In this document: positions 45,790 through 54,623 of the stretch, one piece after another
How the letters are laid out: each line of letters opens with the position of its first letter
How positions within the stretch are numbered: position 1 is the first letter of the stretch
Assembly (NCBI RefSeq): GCF_003426735.1
Contig: NZ_QVON01000001.1
Coordinates: forward strand, 1 to 64,000
Origin: Arenibacter sp. P308M17
Lineage (GTDB): Bacteria; Bacteroidota; Bacteroidia; Flavobacteriales; Flavobacteriaceae
Length of the DNA: 64,000 nucleotides
Direction: 5' to 3'
Notes under the pieces: model-generated
What the model was told of the DNA's origin: nothing
The model's database searches: none
What the model saw: the letters and a program-made list of their open reading frames with translations, nothing else
Position numbers and translations under genes: made by a program

Positions 45790-46737
45790 TTATTTTACGG
45801 ATCGCAACCAGGCTTCGGGAGATTCGGACTGCTTTATTTTCCTCAAATAATGTAAGGCTTCCTTGGCATCGTCAAAACTGCCATAGGCAACCATATGCAA
45901 TCCATATTGGTTAATACCAAGATAAGAGGCATCGTATCCTTTTTCTTTAAGTTGAAGGACTTTCTTTTCGGCATTTTCCTGAATTCTAAAAGCACCTGCA
46001 ATAACTTGGTGAACACCACTTTTTTTGTTGGTGATGACATTTAAGGATACCGCAGGCAATTCCAGGGGAGCGGTATTGAAAAAGGTGGCTTCCTGTATAT
46101 TTTTGGAAACTTGTTGCTGCGCTTCCTGTCTCACCAGTTCTTGGTCATAGACCCTCTCATTATAAAGGCGATAACCGGTAAAACCAGTGGCAACGGCCAA
46201 TAGTATTACGGCTGCATATTTTAAATAAGGCCTAAGGGTGGCTTCCTTCCTGGCCTCAGGAGTAATCATAAACGGAATTTTTTCTTCCAACTCAACCACT
46301 TCCTCTTTTAGAACTTCCCTAGAGACCGGAGTAGCCACAAATGTGGATAACCCAAAGGAGGAAGTTAGATAATTGGTCTGGTACGATGGTTGAAACTGGG
46401 TTTTTCCTTCCTTGTTCAACCACAACTCGCCTATATTGGGAAGATGCAATCTATTTCCTTCTTTTAAAAGATTCTTCCACTTAAGGGAAACGGCGGCTAT
46501 TTGCTTTTGCATGTCCTCGTAGGACATTTTTTCGGCATCGGCCATATAGGACACCAACAGTCCGTCATTGGAAGTCAGTTGTTCGTTAAAGGAAATTACT
46601 TTTGAAGGTGGGTAGAACGAATTCGTTGCATTATTGATAACGGCCGATTTAAGCTGTGTCAAAAAAGCACCAAATTCGGGCACCATTACACAATTGTATC
46701 TATAAAGTAGCTCCGCTATGTAATGTTCGGTTCCCAT
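45790..46737 (-). CDS. HU-CCDC81/SPOR domain protein
   Basis: The 315-residue protein starts with two HU-like (CCDC81-bacterial) domains: residues 1-60 with CVMVPEFGAFLTQ, and about 60-130 with LHLPNIGELWLN. One membrane span follows (about 168-188) and then a C-terminal SPOR domain (about 235-310, HQVIAGAFRIQENAEKKVLQ). This layout is common in Bacteroidota. SPOR binds denuded glycan at the division site, and the cytoplasmic HU-like part may contact DNA or other proteins. It stands next to dprA, divergently transcribed. Confidence 0.88.
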   Translation of the reverse strand: MGTEHYIAELLYRYNCVMVPEFGAFLTQLKSAVINNATNSFYPPSKVISFNEQLTSNDGLLVSYMADAEKMSYEDMQKQIAAVSLKWKNLLKEGNRLHLPNIGELWLNKEGKTQFQPSYQTNYLTSSFGLSTFVATPVSREVLKEEVVELEEKIPFMITPEARKEATLRPYLKYAAVILLAVATGFTGYRLYNERVYDQELVRQEAQQQVSKNIQEATFFNTAPLELPAVSLNVITNKKSGVHQVIAGAFRIQENAEKKVLQLKEKGYDASYLGINQYGLHMVAYGSFDDAKEALHYLRKIKQSESPEAWLRSVK

Positions 46738-46841
46738 AGGGACAAAGATTGGAAAAAATTAACAAGTTCAAAACTCTGCACATAACTTTTTATTAACATT
46801 ATATTTTGTGTATTTTGTGAACAACTAAGCTGGTTCCATAA

Positions 46842-47945
46842 ATGTCTAGAGATGAAATAATTGCTATTCTTAGGTTGCAGAACGTACCTAATATTGGTGA
46901 CATAACGGCCAAAAAATTAATAAGCGGTTGCGGGAGTCCTTTGGCCATCTTTGAAGAAAAAATGTCTCGGTTGTTAAAGTTGGACGGCATTGGTTCCGCT
47001 ACCCTGAAGGGACTTATGGACAGGGAACATTTGGAGGCCGCCCGGATGGAGTATGAATTTATTATAAGTCAGGAAATAAACCTTCATTATTTTATGGAGG
47101 ACAACTATCCGGCCTATTTAAAACACTGTATAGATAGCCCTATTTTACTTTTTAGTGAGGGGAATATAGATTTGAACCGTCAAAAGATCATAAGTATTGT
47201 AGGTACCAGAAATATTACCGGTTATGGCACTGCATTCTGTGAACAGTTCATTGAGGAATTGGCTCCCCTGAACCCGGTTATTGTGAGTGGGTTTGCCTAT
47301 GGCGTGGATATTTGTGTACAAAGGGCAGCGGTAAAACATGGTTTGCAGACTATAGGATGTTTGGCCCATGGCTTAAATCAGATTTACCCAAAATTACATG
47401 AAAAGTATGTGCCCGAGGTTAATAAAAATGGGGGATTCTTCACGGAATTTTGGAGTACGAGTCAACCTGATAGGGAAAATTTCTTAAAGAGAAATCGGGT
47501 TATAGCAGGTATGGGCGAGGCCACCATTGTAGTGGAATCCGCGGAAAAAGGGGGTAGTCTGGTTACTGCGGATATCGCCAACAGTTATAATCGCGATGTT
47601 TTTGCCGTACCTGGAAGAACCCAGGATAAATACAGCAGTGGGTGCAATAATCTCATTAAACAGCAGAAGGCGCAAATGCTTACGTCGGCCGCCGATCTCA
47701 TCTATATGTTGGGCTGGGAGCTGGAGGAAAAGGAACCCGCCACCATTCAAAAGCAACTATTTGTAGCGCTGGACGATACCGAGCAGGAAATCTATGCTTA
47801 TTTGCAACAGGGAGGCAAAAAAATGTTGGACCACATTGCCCTGGATTGTAAATTGCCCATATTTAAGGTCTCCTCTACCTTATTGAATATGGAAATGAAG
47901 GGTGTAGTGAGGCCGCTTCCGGGGAAATTGTTCGAAGCCATTTGA
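46842..47945 (+). CDS. dprA: DNA-processing protein DprA
   Basis: The 367-residue protein has an N-terminal helix-hairpin-helix-like segment (LQNVPNIGDITAKKLI), the Rossmann-like core with SIVGTRNITGYG, VSGFAYGVDICVQRAA, FLKRNRVIAG and AEKGGSLVTA, and a C-terminal winged-helix domain. DprA loads RecA on incoming single-stranded DNA during natural transformation. It is a single gene here. Confidence 0.95.
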   Translation: MSRDEIIAILRLQNVPNIGDITAKKLISGCGSPLAIFEEKMSRLLKLDGIGSATLKGLMDREHLEAARMEYEFIISQEINLHYFMEDNYPAYLKHCIDSPILLFSEGNIDLNRQKIISIVGTRNITGYGTAFCEQFIEELAPLNPVIVSGFAYGVDICVQRAAVKHGLQTIGCLAHGLNQIYPKLHEKYVPEVNKNGGFFTEFWSTSQPDRENFLKRNRVIAGMGEATIVVESAEKGGSLVTADIANSYNRDVFAVPGRTQDKYSSGCNNLIKQQKAQMLTSAADLIYMLGWELEEKEPATIQKQLFVALDDTEQEIYAYLQQGGKKMLDHIALDCKLPIFKVSSTLLNMEMKGVVRPLPGKLFEAI

Positions 47946-48104
47946 AATTAACGGACCAATTGGTTTGGGAAAGTGCGTTTTTAAATGAAGAATGGGGCTA
48001 TTTGGTATTACACGGAACATAAACTACCGTTCAACCCAATTATTTTTTTGGGAAGATATCATAGAACAGTGTAAACCGACCAATAGGTATATTTTTTAAA
48101 AAAA

Positions 48105-49073
48105 TCAATAACCTACCTTGATCCTAACCCTTTCCAAAACCTCATCGGCCACCTTCTTGGCTTTTTCGGCACCAAAGGCCAAGGCTTCATCCAGTTCATT
48201 TAAGTTGCTCATATAATAATCGAACTTTTCCCTGGCTTCGCCAAATTGCTCCAGGACCACTTCATACAACGCTTGTTTGGCATGGCCGTAGCCGTAGTTG
48301 CCGTTTATATAATTGGACCGCATTTCGGCAACTTGATTTTCTGTAGCCAATATTTTATATAGGGCAAATACATTATCCGTATCAGGATCTTTAGGGGCCT
48401 CCATAGGGGTACTGTCCGTTTGAATGCCCATAATCTGTTTGCGTAATTGTTTATCGGTCTGAAAAAGGCTTATTAAATTTCCTTTGCTCTTGCTCATTTT
48501 GGAGCCATCCGTGCCTGGAATATACATGGTCTCCTCCTGTACCTTTCCTTCTGGCATTACAAAGGTTTCCCCCAATTGGGCATGGAACCTTGAGGCTACG
48601 TCCCGGGTCATTTCCAAATGCTGCATTTGGTCCTTGCCAACAGGGACTATCTCGGCATCGTATAAAAGTATATCCGCAGCCATTAGCATGGGATAGAAGA
48701 ACAAACCTGCATTTACATCGTCCAGTCTGTCCGCCTTATCCTTAAAAGAGTGTGCAAGCGTTAGTCTTTGGTAGGGAAAAAAACAGCTGAGGTACCAGGC
48801 CAGTTCCGCGGTCTGGGGGATATCGCTCTGCCTATAAAAGGCGGTTTTGTTAATGTCCAGCCCAAAGGCCAACCAAGTAGCGGCCACCGCATAAGTATTG
48901 TTCCGCAGGACTTCCCCATTTTTTATTTGGGTAAGTGAGTGCATATCCGCAATAAATAGGAAGGAGTCGTTTGCTGGATCGTTTGCCATTGCTATCGCTG
49001 GGATGATCGCTCCCAAAATATTCCCTAAATGTGGGGTTCCCGTACTTTGTATACCGGTTAAGATTCTTGCCAT
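48105..49073 (-). CDS. trpS: Tryptophan-tRNA ligase
   Basis: The 322-residue class I synthetase has TGTPHLGNILGA (HIGH equivalent), the GTDGSKMSKSKGN block (KMSKS) and the dimer core seen in bacterial TrpRS. It charges tRNA-Trp. Length is normal. A -7 box lies 21 bases upstream of the ATG. Confidence 0.96.
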   Translation of the reverse strand: MARILTGIQSTGTPHLGNILGAIIPAIAMANDPANDSFLFIADMHSLTQIKNGEVLRNNTYAVAATWLAFGLDINKTAFYRQSDIPQTAELAWYLSCFFPYQRLTLAHSFKDKADRLDDVNAGLFFYPMLMAADILLYDAEIVPVGKDQMQHLEMTRDVASRFHAQLGETFVMPEGKVQEETMYIPGTDGSKMSKSKGNLISLFQTDKQLRKQIMGIQTDSTPMEAPKDPDTDNVFALYKILATENQVAEMRSNYINGNYGYGHAKQALYEVVLEQFGEAREKFDYYMSNLNELDEALAFGAEKAKKVADEVLERVRIKVGY

Positions 49074-49094
49074 TATTTAATTTTCAAAGAAGGA

Positions 49095-49102
49095 CAAAGG
49101 TA
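49095..49102 (-). promoter_or_regulatory. -7 promoter box of trpS
   Basis: The minus strand reads TACCTTTG, a match to TAnnTTTG, 21 bases before the trpS ATG. Confidence 0.5.
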
Positions 49103-49242
49103 AAAGAAATTCTAAAGAAGGACTAAGAGACTGCCCAAGTTTATCCTTTGGTTCTTTTATGCCTCTTTTTCCGCCATAAATCAGCTATTTTTCGGTCCGT
49201 AGCTATGGCTATGAACCTCAAAATACCTTCGTCTGGCAAAAA

Positions 49243-49262
49243 CCTGCCTGCCGGAAGGCAGG
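49243..49262. repeat. Palindromic CCTGCCT repeat
   Basis: CCTGCCT GCCGGA AGGCAGG forms a 7-bp stem upstream of plsC. A relative (cctgtctgccgacaggcagg) lies at 54581-54600, so this is a dispersed genomic palindrome. Confidence 0.6.
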
Positions 49263-49327
49263 AATACACTATAAAATATTCCAAAAACAAAATTCGGACA
49301 GTCTCTAAAATTATTACTTTTGAAGAC

Positions 49328-50065
49328 ATGCTATCATACCTAAAAAAAATAGGCCATACGCTTTACCGGATCTGGTTCTATATTTTAGTGGTTTTGCCCA
49401 TTTTGATAATGTTTCCTTTCTTGGTTCTTTTTACCATTTCCGAGAGGACCTATCCACAATTCTTTTGGATGGCCCGTAATATTTGGGCCAACGTTATTCT
49501 TTATGGAATGGGGTGTTTTCCCATAATTAAATGGGAACAAAGGCTTAAAAAGGGAGAAAGTTATATGTTGGTGTCCAATCATACCAGTATGTTGGATATT
49601 ATGTTGATGCTCAAAGTCAGTAAAAATCCTTTTGTTTTTATCGGGAAGAAGGAATTGGAGACCATACCCTTGTTTGGGTTCTTCTATAGAAGGGTATGTA
49701 TCTTGGTAGATAGGGATAGTGCCAAAAGTAGGACTTCGGTTTATAGAAGAGCGCAAAAAAGATTACAACAGGGCTTGAGTATTTGTATTTTTCCGGAGGG
49801 CGGGGTGCCCGAGGAACACATTATTTTGGACGATTTTAAGGACGGGGCTTTTAAAATGGCTATTGCGCATAAAATTCCAGTGGTACCCATGACATTTTAT
49901 GACAATAAAAGGCGGTTTTCCTTTACTTTTTATAGTGGAGGTCCGGGAAGGCTGCGTGTTAAGGTGCATCCATTTTTTGCCACCCATGATCTTAGAGAGG
50001 CAGACAAGACAATGCTGCGGGAATCCGTCAGGGAGATCATATTGAAGGAGCTTGAACCATCCTGA
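49328..50065 (+). CDS. plsC: 1-acyl-sn-glycerol-3-phosphate acyltransferase
   Basis: From the ATG at 49328 the protein has 245 residues: a membrane-associated N-terminus, the catalytic VSNHTSMLDIML (HxxxxD), a KKELETIPLFGFF block and FPEGGVPEE. These are the PlsC motifs I to III. It converts lysophosphatidic acid to phosphatidic acid at the membrane. The open frame extends 60 codons upstream, but that part covers a genomic palindrome and has no coding character. Confidence 0.9.
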   Translation: MLSYLKKIGHTLYRIWFYILVVLPILIMFPFLVLFTISERTYPQFFWMARNIWANVILYGMGCFPIIKWEQRLKKGESYMLVSNHTSMLDIMLMLKVSKNPFVFIGKKELETIPLFGFFYRRVCILVDRDSAKSRTSVYRRAQKRLQQGLSICIFPEGGVPEEHIILDDFKDGAFKMAIAHKIPVVPMTFYDNKRRFSFTFYSGGPGRLRVKVHPFFATHDLREADKTMLRESVREIILKELEPS

Positions 50066-50118
50066 TAGACCTACAATTTTCCTTGGCACTATTTCGGTTA
50101 CAGCAACTTGCTTTAGGG

Positions 50119-51618
50119 TTAAAATTTTAAAGTAAATCCACTGTAAACACCTAAGGAATATGGGTTAAAATTACCAGAGGTATTTGAAAAGGTATTCAGT
50201 TGATATTTAAAAACCGGCTCTACATTAAATTTGAGCTTAGGGGTAAACTTATAATCCAGCCCAAGCCCAAGATTAGTACTAAAATTAACGGAATTCACAT
50301 TGTTCGCCTCCCCAAATTCTGTTGTCTGTCCACTGGATTCCAGGACTACCGAATTATCGGTTAGAAAAAGGGAACTTACCCCTCCTATTATGTTGACGCC
50401 AAATTTACGGTCCAATAAGGCATAATTCAGTTCCAGGGGTACTTCCAGATATGCCATTTGTTGCCCCATTGTTCCTAAGCGGGTAGGGTTTTTGCCGGTA
50501 ACGTCCATAGCAAATACGGATCCGGGTTTGGGAATTACATTTTCACTTTTCGGGTTGTTCAAAATTATGGATTGGGAGTCGTTGGAATAATTAATATTAC
50601 GTATCTGATTGCCCGTTGAAGCGTTAAAAGAGGATGTAAAGGAGACGTCGTTGGTATCATAACCATAATCTACTTTGTGGATACCGGAACGCACACTTAA
50701 TTTCTTGGAAATTTCATAGGCTACGGTAATACCGTAACTTAGGGTTACCCCTCCCGTTTTGCTATTGGAGGCAAGAATGGAGTTGATCGGGGACCCCTCA
50801 CCCATACCGTTAAAGTAAACCGGGGCAATACTGGGACCTGCAGACCACTTTCCATTAGTTGTTTTTTCAACTTCGACCACTTCATTTTCTTCGATGGCCT
50901 CTAAAATTGATTTTTTGTTTGATGGAAGGTCCTCAGGGGCCACCTCCGAATTATTCCCAACGGGTTTGTTTCTCGTATTGTTTTCCTCATGTGCAATGGC
51001 TTCCTCAACGGGAATAGACTGTTCCTTGGAGGGGAATGTGTAGTCTATTTGCCCTGGATGTACAGAATGGGCCGGGTCTTGTTCTGCTTTATTATCAATG
51101 CTCTTCGTACCGGAAACATTTTCGGCCAGTTCTTTGGAGACCGTGTGGGCAGTAATGGCAATCTTCGGACCATTTGTGGCGTCATTGTTTTTTCCGTTGC
51201 CTTCGGCAACAGTACTTTCATTGTTTGGCGGGGGATCAATAATTTTGTCCCCACTGGTTTGCCGGGTAGTTTCTGTTCCAATTTCCTCGGTATTCTTCCC
51301 TTCGATACCGGTGATGCCTGTGGCTTTGGAGGGCGATTCCTCAAAGATGTCGGAATCCTTGCCATCCTTAGTCTTATGTTCCACATCCGTTATGATGGGT
51401 GCTACAGGGTCGGATGTGGAAAAAGGATCGATCGCGAAGAATAGGACGGCAAGTATTGCTGCCGCTCCACCAACTTTCCACCAAAGGGGAACGAGCATAC
51501 GGGATCGTTTCTTGTTATCCAAGGAAGCGGCTATGGAATTCCAAACTTTTTCGTCGGGAATTTCTTGGAAGTCGGCCAACTTCTCTTGAAATAATTTGTC
51601 TAAATTATTTTCACTCAT
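50119..51618 (-). CDS. Putative anti-sigma partner with inner-membrane span and C-terminal beta-barrel-like domain
   Basis: The 499-residue protein begins with a cytoplasmic segment of about 45 residues (LDKLFQEKLADFQEIPDEKV) like those of flavobacterial anti-sigma proteins. One membrane span (about 46-64) follows, then a linker of about 200 residues rich in Glu, Lys, Asn and Ser. The C-terminal region of about 230 residues has the alternating pattern of an outer membrane beta-barrel and ends in YSGFTLKF. It follows the ECF sigma gene by 38 bp. The sigma link is from context, and the barrel from residue pattern. Confidence 0.65.
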   Translation of the reverse strand: MSENNLDKLFQEKLADFQEIPDEKVWNSIAASLDNKKRSRMLVPLWWKVGGAAAILAVLFFAIDPFSTSDPVAPIITDVEHKTKDGKDSDIFEESPSKATGITGIEGKNTEEIGTETTRQTSGDKIIDPPPNNESTVAEGNGKNNDATNGPKIAITAHTVSKELAENVSGTKSIDNKAEQDPAHSVHPGQIDYTFPSKEQSIPVEEAIAHEENNTRNKPVGNNSEVAPEDLPSNKKSILEAIEENEVVEVEKTTNGKWSAGPSIAPVYFNGMGEGSPINSILASNSKTGGVTLSYGITVAYEISKKLSVRSGIHKVDYGYDTNDVSFTSSFNASTGNQIRNINYSNDSQSIILNNPKSENVIPKPGSVFAMDVTGKNPTRLGTMGQQMAYLEVPLELNYALLDRKFGVNIIGGVSSLFLTDNSVVLESSGQTTEFGEANNVNSVNFSTNLGLGLDYKFTPKLKFNVEPVFKYQLNTFSNTSGNFNPYSLGVYSGFTLKF

Positions 51619-51656
51619 GTCTTAAATTGTTCAGCAGGAATTATAATCAGGAAGGT

Positions 51657-52199
51657 TTAACCTTCCATTATTATTCCGGCGTTATTTGCCTCAATTTTTT
51701 CTTTTAATATCATTCTTGCCCTGGCAAGATTGGATTTGGAAGTCCCTAGGGACGTCCCCAGCATTTCACTGATCTCTTTGTGGCTATAGCCATCCAGTAC
51801 ATAAAGGTTAAAGGTTAAGCGGTATTTATTGGGAAGCTCTTGCACATAGTTTAGCAAGGTGGCCAAATCCAGGTTTAAATAGCCAGAATCTTCTGGCATT
51901 TCATCCTCAATATTATCGGTAACCAGCGTTAAGGTTTCTTCCTTTCTATATTTTTGAAGTACTGTGTTTACGGTAATACGTTTGATCCAGCCTTCAAAAG
52001 AACCTTGGTGCTTAAATTGTTCAATTTTGCTATAGATAGTCATAAAACTATCATGTAGATTGTCTTCCGCCTCCGTTTTGTTGCGCGAATATTTGAGACA
52101 GATACCGAACAGTATTCGGGAATACTCCCTGTATAGCTGTTCTTGCGCCTGTCTGTTCCCTTTTTTGCAATTATTTATGAGCTCTACCGGATTACTCAA
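51657..52199 (-). CDS. ECF-type RNA polymerase sigma factor
   Basis: The 180-residue protein shows sigma-70 region 2 (YSRILFGICLKYSRNKTEAEDNLHDSF, with the -10 recognition helix following) and region 4 (LNYVQELPNKYRLTFNLYVLDG then YSHKEISEMLGTSLGTSKSN). It lacks regions 1 and 3. It would direct transcription of a stress or envelope regulon, probably held in check by the membrane protein encoded directly downstream. Confidence 0.9.
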   Translation of the reverse strand: MSNPVELINNCKKGNRQAQEQLYREYSRILFGICLKYSRNKTEAEDNLHDSFMTIYSKIEQFKHQGSFEGWIKRITVNTVLQKYRKEETLTLVTDNIEDEMPEDSGYLNLDLATLLNYVQELPNKYRLTFNLYVLDGYSHKEISEMLGTSLGTSKSNLARARMILKEKIEANNAGIIMEG

Positions 52200-52239
52200 A
52201 ATATGGATTGGGTTATTTACTCACCAAGTGAGATTTAAT

Positions 52240-52387
52240 CCCGACAACTATCGGGAGCCCGATACTTGTCCGTTCGTTCGTTCAGGAGGGCCTGACGGTC
52301 CGATAAAGACAGGTACCGAAATGTTTTTCAATTTTTCCATTAATGCCTCGGGGCCTATCCGACTTTGTTGCCGGACAGGCCCCGAGG
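52240..52387 (-). other. Two inverted repeats between lipoprotein and sigma genes
   Basis: A 16-bp stem joins 52346-52361 and 52372-52387 (cctcggggcct...) with a 10-base loop. The single mismatch is a G-U wobble only on the minus strand, the strand of the neighbouring genes. A small CCCGA/TCGGG hairpin lies at 52240-52255. The larger hairpin starts 8 bases after the lipoprotein stop and could protect or end its transcript, although no T run follows. Confidence 0.6.
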
Positions 52388-52394
52388 TAATTTA

Positions 52395-52868
52395 CTAATT
52401 TTTTAAATGGGTTGTACCCAATTTACTTTCCGATGCCATTATGGCCGAAGTATCTTCGTTGACTGGCACGGTAATTTCCAAATATGTTGGCTCCCCATTG
52501 GCGTCCTCACCTGTCCAATACCTAAATATATACGGCTCATCATACAATACCTCAAAGTTAAAGGTTGCCACTAGGTCCTCCCCAGTGCCGGAACAATCGT
52601 CTTCATCATCAATAACGGTACCAATGGTAACCACCTTTCTAGTTGTTAAATCTTCCTTTACTACATCAAATCCTTCGAAAAAGGTACAATTATTCGGTCT
52701 AAAGTAAGTAACTTTTATATTATAGATTTCACCATAATCAAATGCCTCCGGCATTTCTACAGATTTCACCTGTAAAGCTTCAAAATGATAGTTTACATCA
52801 TCATCTATATCACAAGATGTGAATAGTGTAAAAGAGGCAACAAGCAGCAAAAAGAATACTCGTTTCAT
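52395..52868 (-). CDS. Lipoprotein of unknown function
   Basis: The 157-residue protein has a lipoprotein signal (lipid Cys at residue 19, LFTSCDIDDD) followed by a beta-rich domain with two pairs of Cys-containing acidic loops (FRPNNCTFFEGFD and DDEDDCSGTGED). I do not recognise the family. The acidic loop suggests a metal-binding option, which is speculation. It sits upstream of the ECF sigma factor gene on the same strand, with a strong hairpin in between. Confidence 0.65.
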   Translation of the reverse strand: MKRVFFLLLVASFTLFTSCDIDDDVNYHFEALQVKSVEMPEAFDYGEIYNIKVTYFRPNNCTFFEGFDVVKEDLTTRKVVTIGTVIDDEDDCSGTGEDLVATFNFEVLYDEPYIFRYWTGEDANGEPTYLEITVPVNEDTSAIMASESKLGTTHLKN

Positions 52869-53027
52869 GTTCTTAATTTTTAATTTGTTTTATAATGGTT
52901 TTGGAAACCTTTTCCTTTTTATGACTTAAAATATGAACAGGCATATTTTAAATATGGGGGCAAGCCGGTTTCATAACAATTGCTTTTGTTATATAGATGT
53001 AAAGTGGAAACAAAGGTTGCGTGTAGA

Positions 53028-53055
53028 AATAAAAAATCCCGATCTAACGGGATTT
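53028..53055 (-). terminator. Intrinsic terminator of recA
   Basis: On the minus strand AAATCCCG/CGGGATTT forms a stem with a 6-base loop and is followed by TTTTTATTT. It starts 7 bases past the recA stop codon. Confidence 0.8.
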
Positions 53056-53061
53056 TCGAGT

Positions 53062-54069
53062 TTATGATTTTACTGTTTTGATGGCTTCCTTAATTTTGGC
53101 TTCCAGTTCTTCAAGTAGTTCCGGATTATCCAGCAGCAGACTTTTAACGGCATCCCTGCCTTGGCCCAGCTTGGTGTCGCCATAACTAAACCATGATCCA
53201 CTTTTCTTTATAATTTCAAATTCAACCCCTAAGTCTATTATTTCCCCTACCTTGGAAATACCTTCCCCGTACATAATGTCGAATTCGGCGGTCCTGAATG
53301 GAGGGGCAACCTTGTTCTTTACCACTTTCACCCGGGTCTTGTTTCCTTGTACATCCCCATCGGTATCCTTGATCTGGGTAGATCTTCTAATATCCAAACG
53401 TACTGAAGCGTAGAATTTAAGGGCATTACCACCGGTAGTAGTTTCCGGATTACCGAACATCACCCCAATTTTATCACGTAATTGGTTTATGAAGATTACG
53501 GTACAATTTGTTTTGCTGATAGAACCTGTAAGTTTTCGTAATGCCTGCGACATTAATCGGGCATGAAGTCCCATCTTTGAGTCGCCCATTTCTCCTTCAA
53601 TTTCACTTTTAGGGGTCAATGCGGCAACGGAGTCGATCACTACAATGTCGATGGCACCGGAGCGAATTAGATTATCGGCAATCTCTAAAGCCTGTTCCCC
53701 ATGATCGGGCTGGGAAATGATAAGGTTATCAATATCCACCCCAAGTTTTTGGGCATAAAAACGGTCGAATGCATGTTCCGCATCTATAAAAGCGGCAATG
53801 CCTCCATTTTTTTGGGCCTCTGCCATGGCGTGGAGGGTAAGGGTGGTCTTACCGGAAGATTCGGGTCCGTAGATTTCAATTACCCTCCCTCGCGGATATC
53901 CTCCAACACCCAGGGCCACGTCCAATCCCAAAGAACCCGAAGATATCACTTCTACGTCCTGTACTATACTATCGCCCATCTTCATTACGGCACCCTTGCC
54001 GTAAGTTTTATCCAGTTTATCCAGGGTTAGTTTAAGTGCTTTTAATTTTGCGTCTTTTTCGGAACTCAT
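53062..54069 (-). CDS. recA: Recombinase RecA
   Basis: The protein (335 residues from ATG 54069) has Walker [10 protein letters not shown] near residue 68, the MAW motif [15 protein letters not shown], loop L2 [20 protein letters not shown] and the C-terminal acidic end. RecA drives homologous recombination and the SOS response. An ATG two codons earlier (54075) is also possible. MSSEK is the usual start in flavobacteria. An intrinsic terminator follows. Confidence 0.97.
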   Translation of the reverse strand: MSSEKDAKLKALKLTLDKLDKTYGKGAVMKMGDSIVQDVEVISSGSLGLDVALGVGGYPRGRVIEIYGPESSGKTTLTLHAMAEAQKNGGIAAFIDAEHAFDRFYAQKLGVDIDNLIISQPDHGEQALEIADNLIRSGAIDIVVIDSVAALTPKSEIEGEMGDSKMGLHARLMSQALRKLTGSISKTNCTVIFINQLRDKIGVMFGNPETTTGGNALKFYASVRLDIRRSTQIKDTDGDVQGNKTRVKVVKNKVAPPFRTAEFDIMYGEGISKVGEIIDLGVEFEIIKKSGSWFSYGDTKLGQGRDAVKSLLLDNPELLEELEAKIKEAIKTVKS

Positions 54070-54293
54070 TTTCATATCATATTAGGGATGCTAAAATACC
54101 AATTCTTTTTGCATAATACCACCTATGGCAAGGATTTTATATGAAGAAATTGGAGTATTATTTTATTTTAATCGATATTATTTATAGGCTTTATTTCTTG
54201 GGAAACTGCTGAATTTACGGTCCGTAACGGATTATGCCCTGCCAATTTACACAGTGTGCACGTAATTATTTTCAATTTTGTGCCACCTTGGAC

Positions 54294-54465
54294 GCAACCT
54301 TTTTGTAACTGCATCATCTGAAAAAGAACTAACTCAAATTAGGTTGCTTATTGTTCTGGTAAAACAATAAGGGTTGTGGGTCAATATTTTATTGTAATTC
54401 TATGAAAAAGAAAAAACAATATTGACCTTAAAAAGGGTCTTGATATTTTCAGGACCCTTTTTTAT
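54294..54465 (+). ncRNA. Structured small RNA candidate with terminator
   Basis: Three perfect stems occur in series: GCAACCT (54294-54300) with AGGTTGC (54341-54347); CTTATTGTT (54347-54355) with AACAATAAG (54363-54371); and GGTCAATATT (54379-54388) with AATATTGACC (54418-54427). The third is extended by a G-U pair that exists only on the plus strand. A GGGTC/GACCC hairpin with a T run (54433-54465) ends the unit. The trhO promoter lies after this terminator, so the region is not simply its leader. A 7-codon frame (ATG at 54402) lies in the last loop. No known RNA family is recognised. Confidence 0.5.
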
Positions 54466-54552
54466 TTGGGGGCTAAACATTAAATCCCCCAAGCACAATG
54501 CCCCCTTCCTTAAAAAACAAGCATTTATCCTTTAGATGCTGCGGATAAATCT

Positions 54553-54560
54553 TAATTTTG
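54553..54560 (+). promoter_or_regulatory. -7 promoter box of trhO
   Basis: TAATTTTG matches the -7 consensus and lies 63 bases before the trhO ATG. It is downstream of the terminator at 54433-54465, which separates trhO from the RNA candidate. A dispersed CCTGTC palindrome (54581-54600) falls in the leader. Confidence 0.45.
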
Positions 54561-54580
54561 CATTCGTAAATTATCTTTAA

Positions 54581-54600
54581 CCTGTCTGCCGACAGGCAGG
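54581..54600. repeat. Palindromic CCTGTCTGCC repeat in the trhO leader
   Basis: CCTGTC TGCC(...)GACAGG forms a short hairpin and belongs with the repeat at 49243. It lies 23 bases before the trhO start. Confidence 0.5.
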
Positions 54601-54623
54601 CTTAAAATTAATATTGGTATAGC

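Noticed and set aside
49148-49327. 60-residue extension of PlsC
   Set aside because: It contains a dispersed palindrome and lacks coding character; the PlsC family starts at 49328.
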